DNA of 64,000 nucleotides from an uncultured Eubacteriales bacterium (GCA_934457415.1 CAKSHM010000004.1:1-64000), one strand, 5' to 3'. Counted from the stretch's first letter, positions 1-7,563 are shown. The notes: a model not told the origin generated them from the letters alone. Program-made: numbers and translations.

Positions 1-417
1 AAAAAACAATATCTTGATTTGCTCCTATTAGCAGATGAGCAGGAAGATATGGTTGACCGTTATCTTGATAACGGCAAGATGTATGTACTTGATGATAATG
101 GGGTCAAGTGTGAGTGTGTCATAACCGATAAAGAAAATGACATACTTGAAATCAAGAACATTGCGACAGTTCCAGAATATCAAGGGAAAGGTTATGCAAG
201 AGCCTTAATTGAGTTTATTGTTAATAATTACAGAGAGCAATATGCCATTCTGCAAGTGGGAACAGGCGATAGCCCACTGACAATACCATTTTATGAAAAG
301 TGTGGTTTTGTCCGTTCGCATATCATATCAAATTTCTTTATAGATAATTATGACCACCCAATCTATGAGAGTGGAATACAGTTGGTAGATATGGTGTATT
401 TGCAAAGACCGTTATAA
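1..417 (+). CDS. GNAT-family N-acetyltransferase, 5' end cut by the window
   Basis: The reading frame is open from base 1, so the gene begins before the window and the TTG at 19 is not a believable start. It encodes the core GNAT fold: beta strands leading to the acetyl-CoA pyrophosphate-binding motif VPEYQGKGYARALIEF, then the usual late YEKCGFVRS motif. GNAT enzymes move an acetyl group from acetyl-CoA to an amine; the substrate cannot be read from sequence. A second GNAT gene follows after 31 bp on the same strand. The family call is firm; the substrate is unknown. Confidence 0.85.
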   Translation, partial: KKQYLDLLLLADEQEDMVDRYLDNGKMYVLDDNGVKCECVITDKENDILEIKNIATVPEYQGKGYARALIEFIVNNYREQYAILQVGTGDSPLTIPFYEKCGFVRSHIISNFFIDNYDHPIYESGIQLVDMVYLQRPL

Positions 418-448
418 TTTAAATTCAAGTTTATGGAGAGTCACCGTT

Positions 449-874
449 ATGATTAGAGAATTTCAAAGGGATGATATAAATAAAGTTGCAGATATATGGT
501 TGGATACAAATATAAAGGCACATAATTTTATCCACGCCGAATACTGGAAAAGCAATTTCAAATCAGTAAAAGAAGCGTTGTTACTAGCAGAGGTTTATGT
601 GTATGAGTATGATACAGAAATACAGGGTTTTATAGGGTTAAATGATGAATATGTTGAGGGCATTTTTGTTTCTGGTGAAATGCAATCGCAGGGTATAGGT
701 AAAATTCTGCTGAATTATGCAAAGGATAAAAGGAATAAGTTGCACTTGAACGTATACCAAAAGAACGCACGGGCAATATCTTTTTATAAGAGAGAAGGAT
801 TTGAGATTCAGCATAGTGGCTTAGATGAGGCTACCGGAGAAAAAGATTATGTAATGACATGGCAACACAAATAG
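449..874 (+). CDS. GNAT-family N-acetyltransferase
   Basis: A 141-residue protein beginning with the typical GNAT opening MIREFQRDDINKVADIW. It carries an acetyl-CoA loop of the Q-S-Q-G-I-G-K type near residue 78 and the C-terminal motif NARAISFYKREGFE. The length is normal for a single-domain GNAT. The start ATG has GGAG (435-438) about 10 bases upstream. It is the second of two tandem, unrelated acetyltransferases next to tRNA-Arg, an arrangement common in accessory DNA. It resembles small YjaB/YhhY-type acetyltransferases, but the substrate is not inferable. Confidence 0.85.
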   Translation: MIREFQRDDINKVADIWLDTNIKAHNFIHAEYWKSNFKSVKEALLLAEVYVYEYDTEIQGFIGLNDEYVEGIFVSGEMQSQGIGKILLNYAKDKRNKLHLNVYQKNARAISFYKREGFEIQHSGLDEATGEKDYVMTWQHK

Positions 875-909
875 AAATTCCAGTTTGTCGAACTTACTCA
901 AAATTAGCA

Positions 910-938
910 AAGACCGCTTACATTGTGTAGGCGGTCTT
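910..938. terminator. Bidirectional hairpin between convergent genes
   Basis: The inverted repeat AAGACCGC...GCGGTCTT encloses a 13-base loop and lies between the end of the acetyltransferase gene and the end of the small minus-strand gene, where a shared terminator is expected. The U-tract is short on either side. Confidence 0.6.
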
Positions 939-947
939 GTTCTATGT

Positions 948-1127
948 TCAGATATATTTGATTTTGAACTTTCTTTTCTTGGCAGAAAGCACTTTGCAGA
1001 GAACATCATCGACGGCGTCGGTGTATCTGCCTTGTGCTGTCAGGCTGTTCTTCAAACGGATAAGTGATTGCAACACTTCGCTGTATTCTTCCTTGGAAAG
1101 GTATAAATGATACTTCTGTTCTTTCAA
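948..1127 (-). CDS. Small conserved protein of mobile-element type (59 aa), TTG start
   Basis: A short charged protein, MKEQKYHLYLSKEEYSEV..., ending in a lysine/arginine-rich tail. An AGGAGG site (complement of 1137-1142) sits 9-10 bases before the TTG at 1127. An in-frame GTG at 1136 abuts that site and is too close to be used, so the ribosome binding site decides the start. From memory, similar 55-65 residue proteins are common on conjugative elements of Clostridia, but I cannot confirm this without a search. Function unknown. It lies between tRNA-Arg and two acetyltransferases, which supports an accessory origin. Confidence 0.65.
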   Translation of the reverse strand: MKEQKYHLYLSKEEYSEVLQSLIRLKNSLTAQGRYTDAVDDVLCKVLSAKKRKFKIKYI

Positions 1128-1354
1128 AACAACCACCTCCTGTACTGCAATTATATAACAGGAAATGGTATAGGTGCAGTTTGCGAATAATCCTCCAATA
1201 GAAAAACCGTGAAAATCGTTCGAATCTAATTAGCAAGGTTTTCGGAGGCAACAGCAAGGGCAAAACCCGACGGTTTTCAGAAATCCGCACCGAGGCAGCG
1301 TTAAAATAAAAAACGCTGTAAACCTCGTAAAATCAAGGCTTCCAGCGGAGTTTT

Positions 1355-1431
1355 TGGCGTTCCCGAGAGGATTCGAACCTCCGACCTGCCGCTTAGGAGG
1401 CGGCCGCTCTATCCAACTGAGCTACGGAAAC
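1355..1431 (-). tRNA. tRNA-Arg (anticodon CCT)
   Basis: The reverse strand folds as a cloverleaf: acceptor GTTTCCG/CGGGAAC, anticodon loop CTCCTAA with anticodon CCT, T-arm GGTTCGAATCC and encoded CCA. It reads AGG codons. Its 3' end faces the accessory genes at 1-1127, the usual geometry for integration at a tRNA. The 227 bases between the tRNA and the small gene show no gene. Confidence 0.97.
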
Positions 1432-1451
1432 AGAATAATTTTGCAAAAACA

Positions 1452-1480
1452 ATTTTACCGCAAATCGGGCGTAAAGTCAA
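1452..1480 (-). promoter_or_regulatory. Sigma-A promoter for tRNA-Arg
   Basis: On the minus strand TTGACT (1475-1480) and TAAAAT (1452-1457) are separated by 17 bases, about 20 bases before the tRNA 5' end. Confidence 0.75.
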
Positions 1481-1487
1481 TAACAAC

Positions 1488-1516
1488 TTGTAATCTTAAA
1501 AGAAATTTGATATAAT
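1488..1516 (+). promoter_or_regulatory. Sigma-A promoter for the GtrA-like gene
   Basis: TTGTAA (1488-1493), 17-base spacer, TATAAT (1511-1516). Transcription would begin near 1523, upstream of the AGGAGG site at 1537-1542, which supports translation starting soon after that site rather than at the TTG at 1605. Confidence 0.75.
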
Positions 1517-1553
1517 AGCCTTACCTTTATTAAGACAGGAGGCGGAATCGACT

Positions 1554-2009
1554 ATAAAAAAGTTTTTAAAGAAACTAAAAAAAACCTTTTTAAGCAAGGA
1601 GTTTTTGGAATTCTGCGGACTCGGCATTATAAATACATTTAATGACAGTCTTTTTTCCTCTCTGGCAAGCCTTGTTGTTCACAAAAATCTGGCTACGATT
1701 ATCGGTTATGCGATAGGGCTTACGATAGCTTTCTTTCTGACATGCAAAATAATTTTTAAGCACAAACCGACGTTCAAAAGGTTTTATCGGTTCATTTTTT
1801 CCTATATTCCGAATTTTATAATTTATTATCTTGTAACCTTTTTAACGCTTAATGCCCTGAAATTAAGTCAGTTCTGGGGAACCGCATTTGCCGCAATGGC
1901 AGGAGGGCCTATAACCTTCGTAATCATTAAACTTTATGCGTTCGGAAGAAAAAAGGAAATCGAACAGATTGATGAAAACCTTACAAAATCGGAAAATGAA
2001 TTGGAATAA
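1554..2009 (+). CDS. GtrA-family membrane protein, apparently non-standard start codon
   Basis: GtrA-like proteins are small four-helix membrane proteins linked to moving lipid-linked sugars for cell-wall or surface glycan modification. The product has four hydrophobic segments and the family opening ...KEFLEFCGLGIINTFNDSLF. The first in-frame standard start is a TTG at 1605, which would remove the conserved N-terminal basic/amphipathic segment. The only strong ribosome site (AGGAGG, 1537-1542) is 12 bases before an in-frame ATA at 1554, giving MKKFLKKLKK..., typical of the family. The ATA start is inferred. A sequencing error or use of the TTG at 1605 are the alternatives. Confidence 0.7.
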   Translation: MKKFLKKLKKTFLSKEFLEFCGLGIINTFNDSLFSSLASLVVHKNLATIIGYAIGLTIAFFLTCKIIFKHKPTFKRFYRFIFSYIPNFIIYYLVTFLTLNALKLSQFWGTAFAAMAGGPITFVIIKLYAFGRKKEIEQIDENLTKSENELE

Positions 2010-2016
2010 ATAATAT

Positions 2017-2054
2017 ACACAGGCAGTAAAGCTTTTGCTTTACTGCCCGTGTGT
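2017..2054. terminator. Bidirectional terminator
   Basis: A long stem, ACACAGGCAGTAAAGC paired with GCTTTACTGCCCGTGTGT, flanked by A and T runs, between the convergent GtrA-like gene and the ABC importer operon. Confidence 0.85.
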
Positions 2055-2061
2055 TTTCATC

Positions 2062-2835
2062 TCAGTTTCCGCATTCAATGCTTATTTTATTAAATACATC
2101 GAGAATGTTTTCAATTTTGACTTCTTTTTTGTCCTTGCCCGATTTATCCATAACAACCGAGCCCTTATCCATCATTACAAGACGGCTGCCGTAGCTTACC
2201 GCATGTCTGAGATTATGGGTTACCATAACCGCGGTCATGGAGTGATTTTTAATCATTTCATCGGTAAGCTCCATTATACGCTCGGACGATTTGGGGTCTA
2301 AAGCGGCGGTATGCTCGTCTAAAATCAGAAGCTTCACATCAGTCATACATGCGATTACCAATGCTATTGCCTGCCTCTGTCCGCCCGATAAAAGTCCGAC
2401 TTTAGAATTCATTCTGTCTTCAAGTCCCATATTGCACTGGGAAAGCAGTTCCTTATAATAAGAAATCCGCTTTTTGTTTATTGCACCGGTAAGAGAAAAG
2501 GGCTTGTTTTTATTGTCGGCAAGGGCGAAATTTTCAAGCACCGTAAGCTCGGAACAGGTGCCTATCTTAGGGTCCTGAAAAACTCTGCCTATCTGTCTTG
2601 CCCTTTTATATTCGGGAAGCTTTGTTATATCCTTGCCCTCAAATATGATTTTTCCGCCGTCGGGCAAAAGAGTTCCGCAGATAAGATTTAAAAGCGTGGT
2701 CTTACCCGAGCCGTTAGAGCCGACTATTGAAACGAACTCGCCTTTTTTGACGCTGAAATTAAAATCTGAAAAAAGAGGCATTTCGTCGACGGTTCCCTTG
2801 TTGAATGAAACATTGATATTGTTAAGCTCAAGCAT
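2062..2835 (-). CDS. ABC importer ATP-binding protein (TrpZ-like)
   Basis: ATPase subunit of a substrate-binding-protein-dependent importer of the COG2984/4120/1101 type (TrpXYZ-like). The 257-residue protein has Walker A GSNGSGKTT, signature LSGGQRQA, Walker B LLILDEH and the H-loop VMVTHN. The start ATG follows the permease stop directly (TAAATG), with AAGGAGG inside the end of the permease gene. Last gene of the T-box-controlled operon. The family is known for aromatic amino acid uptake in streptococci; the substrate here is inferred only as an amino acid or related compound. Confidence 0.9.
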   Translation of the reverse strand: MLELNNINVSFNKGTVDEMPLFSDFNFSVKKGEFVSIVGSNGSGKTTLLNLICGTLLPDGGKIIFEGKDITKLPEYKRARQIGRVFQDPKIGTCSELTVLENFALADNKNKPFSLTGAINKKRISYYKELLSQCNMGLEDRMNSKVGLLSGGQRQAIALVIACMTDVKLLILDEHTAALDPKSSERIMELTDEMIKNHSMTAVMVTHNLRHAVSYGSRLVMMDKGSVVMDKSGKDKKEVKIENILDVFNKISIECGN

Positions 2836-3765
2836 TTATGCCGCCTCCTTCTTGACTTTATTGCCAAGCACTAAAGCAATGGTGAATATAACCGCCATAA
2901 TAAGCTTGTTATAAGAGCTCGGAACGCCGAGCTTCTGAGCGGCGGTAAGGCACGCCTGATAAATAATCGCTCCGAAAATAACCTTTGTAGTGGGCTTTAA
3001 GAACTTAACATTTTTAAAAAGCGAAAGTCCGATTATCAGCGAAGCAAGGCCGATAACAATTGTTCCTATTCCCATGCTTTGGTTGGAACCGGCACTGATA
3101 TGAGTATATAAAGCACCTGCGACTGCGGCATATCCGTTTCCGATTGCGAGACCGATAATGCGGCTGTTTCCCGGGTCGACGCCCAGCATTTTAACAAAAT
3201 TTCCGTTGCTTCCGGCGGCGCGCAGAAGCAGTCCGTTTTTGCTTTTGAAATATAAGTCGAGAGTAAATTTCAATACAATTGCTACGGATAAGAAAATCAC
3301 AAGGTCCCTGACGGGAATGTTTTCGATTTTAGGAGGAATCGCATCGCCGAAAAATGCGTCATGCAAGGTTTTAACCCGTCTTCCGAATGAAATTGAGGTG
3401 CTTGAATCCCGGCCGGCAAAATCGCCGTACATTCCTCCGGTTGTCGCTATTATATTTATGGAAAGAAGCGCCGTTGAAACGAGAATTCCCGAAAGCAAGG
3501 GGCGGATCTTAAGCTTTACATTCAAAAAGCCTGTTATCGCGCCGAAGAAAGAGCCTGCTAAAAACGCGCAGATAAGCCCTAACCATACATTATAGCCCCT
3601 GACGGCAAACAGACTGAATGTAACAGCGCCCGTTACAAAGGTCCCCTCGACCGTAAGGTCGGGGAAATCAAGAACGGAATACGATACATAATAGCCCATT
3701 GCTATAAGCGAGAATACAAGTCCCGTTTCGAGGAAAACCTCAAATGTACTCAGAAGATTAAACAT
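2836..3765 (-). CDS. ABC importer permease (TrpY-like)
   Basis: A 309-residue polytopic membrane protein with about eight hydrophobic segments and the type II (BtuC/branched-chain-like) permease organisation of COG4120. Recognisable stretches are SVLDFPDLTVEGTFVTGA near residue 30 and GLAIGNGYAAVAGALYTH near 210. It forms the transmembrane channel between the binding lipoprotein encoded upstream and the ATPase encoded immediately downstream. The gap to the upstream gene is 14 bases, so the three genes form one operon. Confidence 0.9.
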   Translation of the reverse strand: MFNLLSTFEVFLETGLVFSLIAMGYYVSYSVLDFPDLTVEGTFVTGAVTFSLFAVRGYNVWLGLICAFLAGSFFGAITGFLNVKLKIRPLLSGILVSTALLSINIIATTGGMYGDFAGRDSSTSISFGRRVKTLHDAFFGDAIPPKIENIPVRDLVIFLSVAIVLKFTLDLYFKSKNGLLLRAAGSNGNFVKMLGVDPGNSRIIGLAIGNGYAAVAGALYTHISAGSNQSMGIGTIVIGLASLIIGLSLFKNVKFLKPTTKVIFGAIIYQACLTAAQKLGVPSSYNKLIMAVIFTIALVLGNKVKKEAA

Positions 3766-3779
3766 TTAATAACTACCTC

Positions 3780-4769
3780 TTATTTATTGGTTGTAACAGT
3801 CTGCGCGGAAGAGTATTTTTCGGGCATAGTCATTTTGAGTTTTGATAAAACCTCGGTGTTTACAAGGGGAGTTGCCTCGCTTATGGTCTTGACCGCCATT
3901 TTAGAAGCGTCCTTTCCTTTAAGAACATCTGCCGCCATATTACCCGTTACCTTGCCGAGCGCTTTATAATCAATCGACATGGAAGCAAGACAGCCGTTTT
4001 TGACCTGCTCTTCCTCTGAGCCGTAAACCGGAATATTATTTTTCTCTGCGGCTGAAAGAACTACCGAAAGATTGTTTACTACATTGTTGTCGGTGAAGTT
4101 GTTGATGCAGTCAACCTTTGACGCAAGATCTTCTGCCGCGGCAGGAATATCGGAAGCTCCCTGAACGGCTTTGTCAACAACTGTAAGTCCGCGCTTGCCG
4201 CAGATATCCTTGAATTTCTTAAGGTTTGAAATTGAGTTATCCTCGGAGGAGGTGTAAAGAATGCCTATTTTCTTAGCCTCGGGCTGCATTGACTGAATTA
4301 AGTCTACCTGAGCCTTAAGGTCGAGAACATCGCTTGTGCCGGTGCAGGCATATCCGGGCTTTTCCATGCTTTCAACAAGCTCGCTCGCAACAGGATCGTT
4401 TACCGCGCAGAAGATAACCGGTATATCGGTATCGTCCGTAGCGGCAAAAGCGGCTTTTGCGGCAGGAGTCGCAATAGCGAAAATCACATCGCATTTTGAA
4501 GCGACCATATTTTTAGCAAAGTTAACGCAGTCGGAATCAGCCGAATTGCTTGAGCCTGTCTGATAATCGGCAGTGTACTTTATTCCCGATTCGTCAAGCG
4601 CCTCAACGATTCCCTTATAGCAGTTATCAAGCGAGGGGTGGCTCATATACTGAATTATTCCTACTTTATATTCGGATTTGTCGGTTTTTGTTTTATTTTC
4701 CGATTTACCGCATGCGGCAAAGGAAAGGCAAAGGACCAAAGAAAGTAATATAGCTGATAATTTTTTCAT
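3780..4769 (-). CDS. ABC importer substrate-binding lipoprotein (TrpX-like)
   Basis: A 329-residue extracytoplasmic receptor. The signal peptide MKKLSAILLSLVLCLSFAAC ends in a lipobox with Cys20, followed by a Lys/Ser/Thr-rich linker and a two-lobed periplasmic-binding fold of the COG2984 family (YKVGIIQYMSHPSLDNCYKG; ILYTSSEDNS). AAGGAG (complement of 4779-4784) precedes the ATG at 4769. The frame stays open upstream to an ATG at 4844, but that would bury the signal peptide. First gene of an operon whose leader is a T-box, so uptake is probably matched to the charging state of one tRNA. Confidence 0.9.
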   Translation of the reverse strand: MKKLSAILLSLVLCLSFAACGKSENKTKTDKSEYKVGIIQYMSHPSLDNCYKGIVEALDESGIKYTADYQTGSSNSADSDCVNFAKNMVASKCDVIFAIATPAAKAAFAATDDTDIPVIFCAVNDPVASELVESMEKPGYACTGTSDVLDLKAQVDLIQSMQPEAKKIGILYTSSEDNSISNLKKFKDICGKRGLTVVDKAVQGASDIPAAAEDLASKVDCINNFTDNNVVNNLSVVLSAAEKNNIPVYGSEEEQVKNGCLASMSIDYKALGKVTGNMAADVLKGKDASKMAVKTISEATPLVNTEVLSKLKMTMPEKYSSAQTVTTNK

Positions 4770-4885
4770 TTTTAATTTCTCCTTAAAATAATTTTGTTTC
4801 GTAGGCGTGACAGGTTTGAGCCCTGTCATACTAAGCTTCGCCATCGTTCTTTTAAAATCTTCATACCTAAAACCTCACGAAAAAA

Positions 4886-5163
4886 TAAAAAGTCTTATCC
4901 CTTATAAAAGGGACAAGACTTTGAAAAATCAAATATCCTGCGGTACCACCCAAATTGATGAAATCATCCGCTCATTCCGTACTGACATACGGTAAACACT
5001 TTAACGGGTGTTACCCGTCGACTGCTACTCGCTTTAAAAGCTTTCGGTCGCCCTCATAAGTCCATTCACCAAAGCTTACGCTGCTGCCATCACACCGCCG
5101 GCAACTCTCTTTGAGCTTAAAATCTCAGGCTACTTACTCTTAATCATAGGTTTTTCATTTGTT
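4886..5163 (-). promoter_or_regulatory. T-box leader controlling the TrpXYZ-like importer
   Basis: The minus-strand transcript carries the T-box GGGTGGTACCGCAGG (around 4936-4952), a stem III region (CGACGGGTAACACCCGTTA), the stem I marks AGAGAG and GGCGGTGTGA, and a terminator AGTCTTGTCCCTT/AAGGGATAAGACT followed by T5. These are the parts of a tRNA-sensing antitermination riboswitch. The specifier is uncertain. By position after CGAAA, as in B. subtilis glyQS, it would read GCT (Ala); a TGG (Trp) occurs earlier in GTGAATGGAC. The T-box call is firm, the amino acid is not. Confidence 0.93.
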
Positions 5164-5169
5164 GCAAGT

Positions 5170-5198
5170 ATATTAACACACATTGAATTTTTTGTCAA
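5170..5198 (-). promoter_or_regulatory. Sigma-A promoter of the T-box operon
   Basis: On the minus strand TTGACA (5193-5198), a 17-base spacer and TAATAT (5170-5175). It is divergent from the EamA promoter, with the two -35 boxes about 21 bases apart. Confidence 0.9.
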
Positions 5199-5219
5199 GT
5201 ATTTTTTAAAAAAATTTTA

Positions 5220-5248
5220 TTGAAATATTCTTTAAAACAAATTATAAT
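5220..5248 (+). promoter_or_regulatory. Sigma-A promoter of the EamA gene
   Basis: TTGAAA (5220-5225), 17-base spacer, TATAAT (5243-5248). The predicted transcription start near 5255 leaves a leader of only about 14 bases before the ATG at 5269. Confidence 0.85.
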
Positions 5249-5268
5249 GCTTTTCGGGTGAATTTTTA

Positions 5269-6174
5269 ATGTCTAAACAAAATCTCGGAATGCTTGCCGC
5301 ATGTCTTTCTAATATTATATTCGGCTTCAGCTTTATATTCTCCAAAAAAGCTCTCGCGGTTTCAAATCCGCTTGTAATACTTGCCGTAAGATTTACGGTC
5401 TCTTTTCTTTTTATGCTGCTGCTTATTCTTTTTAAAGCCGTCAAAGTAAACTTTAAGGGTAAAAATATCAGGGGTCTTATTATGATGAGCGCCGCTCAGC
5501 CGCTTTTATATTTTATTTTGGAGCTTTACGGAATAAAATATACCTCCTCGGCGCTTTCGGGAATAATCATATCGCTTGTCCCTGTAGGAGTTGTAATTTT
5601 AAGCCTCTTATTTTTAAAGGAAAAGCCGGATTTAATTCAGATTTTATGTACCGTTCTTTCGGTTTCATGTGTTGCGGCGGTAAGCGCAATGTCTAAGGGA
5701 GGCGGAAAAAACACGGCTTTCGGCGCAGGTCTTCTGTTCTTAGCGGTTATGAGCGCCGCGGCTTTCAATATTTTAAGCCGAAAGGAATCGCAAAGCTTTT
5801 CTCCCTTTGAGAGAACGGTTTTTATGTTCGGCACAGGAAGCATAGGCTATAATTTGATTGCCGTTATAAATTTAAGGGGAGAATTCCTTTCTCAGGTTGC
5901 AAAAAGCTTTTCTTCCTCCGATTTTATAATTTCAATTGTTTATCTTTCACTTGTCTCATCTGTCGGAGCGTTTATGCTCTTTAATTTCGCGACCTCGAAT
6001 ATCAGCGCGGTAAGAAGCGCCTCGTTTTCAAATATTATAACCGTCGTAAGCATTCTTGCCGGAATTTTTATAATGCACGAAAGGCTTAATGCGGTGCAGT
6101 TATTGCTTTGTATTCCGATAATTTTAGGCGTTTGGGGAGTAAATTCGGGATTAAAAATCAAAAAGCGTTATTAA
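5269..6174 (+). CDS. EamA/DMT-superfamily transporter
   Basis: A 301-residue inner-membrane protein with ten hydrophobic helices in two EamA repeats (repeat 1 about 5-140, repeat 2 about 150-295), the standard layout of drug/metabolite exporters. The opening MSKQNLGMLAACLSNIIFGFSFIFSKKAL and the HERLNAVQLLLCIPIILGVW motif in the second repeat are typical. Such proteins export amino acids, nucleobases or other small metabolites; the substrate is not readable. There is no strong ribosome site, only GGGTGA at about -13, within a very short leader. It stands alone between divergent and convergent controls. Confidence 0.9.
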   Translation: MSKQNLGMLAACLSNIIFGFSFIFSKKALAVSNPLVILAVRFTVSFLFMLLLILFKAVKVNFKGKNIRGLIMMSAAQPLLYFILELYGIKYTSSALSGIIISLVPVGVVILSLLFLKEKPDLIQILCTVLSVSCVAAVSAMSKGGGKNTAFGAGLLFLAVMSAAAFNILSRKESQSFSPFERTVFMFGTGSIGYNLIAVINLRGEFLSQVAKSFSSSDFIISIVYLSLVSSVGAFMLFNFATSNISAVRSASFSNIITVVSILAGIFIMHERLNAVQLLLCIPIILGVWGVNSGLKIKKRY

Positions 6175-6248
6175 ACTTCCCTGCCGATAAAATTTACGCA
6201 ATCTTTTCTGAAAAAGCGGCAATAGAAGACTAAGCAAGCGATAATAAA

Positions 6249-6280
6249 TCCGCCCGATGGATATCGGGCGGGGAAATTTT
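6249..6280 (+). terminator. Terminator-like hairpin after the EamA gene
   Basis: CCGCCCGAT/ATCGGGCGG with a GGAT loop, then an A/T-rich tail. It overlaps a partial copy of the dispersed repeat (AAGCAAGCGATAATAAATCC, from 6232). Confidence 0.6.
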
Positions 6281-6291
6281 AAAAATAAAAC

Positions 6292-6319
6292 TTGACATAT
6301 TAAAAAAATGCGGTATAAT
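6292..6319 (+). promoter_or_regulatory. Sigma-A promoter of tRNA-Gln
   Basis: TTGACA (6292-6297), 16-base spacer, TATAAT (6314-6319), 22 bases before the tRNA 5' end. Confidence 0.9.
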
Positions 6320-6341
6320 ATTTTTGTTCTCAAAAAAATAT

Positions 6342-6415
6342 TGGGGAATTGTGTAACGGTAGCACGACAGACTCTGACTCTGTTTGTTGGGGTTCGAATC
6401 CCTATTCCCCAGCCA
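6342..6415 (+). tRNA. tRNA-Gln (anticodon CTG)
   Basis: Acceptor TGGGGAA/TTCCCCA, anticodon stem ACAGA/TCTGT with loop CTCTGAC (anticodon CTG), T-arm GGTTCGAATCC, encoded CCA. The last 19 bases plus the next three recur as a direct repeat at 7736-7757, which suggests the gene has served as an integration site. Confidence 0.97.
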
Positions 6416-6418
6416 AAA
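6397..6418 (+). repeat. Direct repeat 1: tRNA-Gln 3' end, candidate attachment site
   Basis: AATCCCTATTCCCCAG, then C, then CAAAA. It is matched at 21 of 22 positions by the copy at 7736-7757. The pair encloses the toxin/immunity genes, as attL/attR would. Confidence 0.7.
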
Positions 6419-6454
6419 ATCGGTAAGCATTGAAAAATGCTTACCGATTTTTTT
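6417..6454 (+). terminator. tRNA-Gln terminator
   Basis: AAATCGGTAAGCATT/AATGCTTACCGATTT with a GAAA loop, followed by a long T run. Confidence 0.9.
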
Positions 6455-6584
6455 ATTTTTTTGCTGTAATTTTACCGCCGTATTAAATTCATTTTCAAAT
6501 ACATGGCTGTTTCTTTATTCACTTGTTGATATTTGAATTTATTTCTATTGACCCGTTTAAATCATTATAGTATTTTAAAAAGAT

Positions 6585-6598
6585 GTCGGTGAATGTCG
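6585..6598 (+). promoter_or_regulatory. Shared motif GTCGGTGAATGTCG upstream of toxin locus 1
   Basis: The same motif (one purine change) occurs at 21632-21645 before the barnase gene. Its ends are 56 and 46 bases from the respective toxin starts. It contains two GTCG boxes 6 bases apart. It may be an operator or part of an element boundary; the role is unknown. Confidence 0.45.
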
Positions 6599-6654
6599 TT
6601 TTTGTTTTAAGTTAAATACTCTTGAAAAACAAAAGGAAAAGAAGTATTATAAAA

Positions 6655-7212
6655 ATGAGCTTTTTAAGCGAGTTGTTTTCTGCCGGAGTGTGGGGTAAGA
6701 AAACACCTACGGCACCTCAATGGAAAAAATGGGTACATCGTAATTTAAGCGAAAATCATTGTCCTGAATGTCTCAAATTACATGAATGTTGGTTTTTAAA
6801 GGAGAAAACTCCCAGATGGCCGCATCATCCATTTTGTCATTGTTTGTTAGAAGATATTCCGTATAACGATGTTTTAACAAAATGTTCGTGCAAATGCCCG
6901 TACGAAAAGTTTGATCCATATTTATTCGATCCTGAAAATTTTTATAAACATGGTAAAGGCGCAATGCTCAAAAGTTGGGGATACTCTGTACGCGATTCAT
7001 CTTACTTGAAAGAAGAAATTGAAAAACAAGGTTTGGAAAAGTATAAAAACGGAAATTACACAATAGGTTTATTAAATGAATATGGACAAAGAATAAGCAT
7101 TAGGGTTGAGTTGCCGCGAAAAAACGGTGATGGTACCGTCTCTTTTATTACAGGTTGGATGGTAAATCCCAACGGACTAATACAATTAAATACACCGTTT
7201 GGAGGAAAATAA
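6655..7212 (+). CDS. Predicted toxin: MuF-like Cys/His motif fused to a DUF6883-like domain
   Basis: A 185-residue protein in two parts. Residues about 23-63 hold CPEC (36-39) and HPFCHC (58-63), matching the CxxC...HPxCxC end of phage Mu F/SPP1 gp7 minor head proteins; a further Cys cluster follows at 77-81. Residues about 90-185 fit DUF6883 (KHGKGAMLKSWGY, then LNEYGQRISIRVEL, then SFITGWMVNPNG), a family found at the C-terminus of polymorphic toxins. The start is taken as ATG 6655; a TTG at 6622 would add 11 basic residues. An immunity-type gene begins one base after the stop. No prophage genes are near. Toxicity is inferred from family and pairing, not shown. Confidence 0.72.
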   Translation: MSFLSELFSAGVWGKKTPTAPQWKKWVHRNLSENHCPECLKLHECWFLKEKTPRWPHHPFCHCLLEDIPYNDVLTKCSCKCPYEKFDPYLFDPENFYKHGKGAMLKSWGYSVRDSSYLKEEIEKQGLEKYKNGNYTIGLLNEYGQRISIRVELPRKNGDGTVSFITGWMVNPNGLIQLNTPFGGK

Positions 7213-7213
7213 T

Positions 7214-7462
7214 ATGAAATATCTTGATTGTGTCGAAGTTATTGTTGAAAAAGAAAAATATGCAAAACATGGAGTACACAAGGGTATGCAGGGCGTTATT
7301 TGGTTAGAAGAATCAATTGACGGAACTTGGGATGTTTTTTTCGACTTATTCGGTGAGCATGCTCCAATTGGCGATATCGCCGTTAAAGAGGAAGATTTGA
7401 AACCTATTCCTAAAATTGATGTGAGAGTTAACGAACAAATAAAAGCTGAATTCGGTGATTAA
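7214..7462 (+). CDS. DUF4926-like predicted immunity protein
   Basis: An 82-residue acidic, beta-rich protein, MKYLDCVEVIVEKEKYAKHG then KGMQGVIWLEES, ending ...IGDIAVKEEDLKPI, the pattern of DUF4926. To my knowledge DUF4926 proteins are commonly the partner encoded just after DUF6883 proteins. GGAGGA at 7201-7206 inside the end of the toxin gene precedes ATG 7214, so the two are translationally coupled, as expected for an antidote. Binding to the toxin is an inference. Confidence 0.72.
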   Translation: MKYLDCVEVIVEKEKYAKHGVHKGMQGVIWLEESIDGTWDVFFDLFGEHAPIGDIAVKEEDLKPIPKIDVRVNEQIKAEFGD

Positions 7463-7563
7463 AATTTTGTGTAGACAATACAATCACATATTATAATATA
7501 AGTAGGCGTTCAAATCCTTACACAAAAAGTTTTAACATCTTTTTTGTAGTCTCTTAACAAAAA

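Noticed and set aside
1006..1290. 94-residue open frame on the minus strand near tRNA-Arg
   Set aside because: It overlaps the well-supported 59-residue gene, has Arg/Phe-rich composition typical of a shadow frame, and no ribosome site.
4800..4850. Possible tRNA or second riboswitch between the T-box terminator and the importer gene
   Set aside because: There is only one 7-bp hairpin (TGACAGG/CCTGTCA); no cloverleaf or known aptamer pattern could be built.
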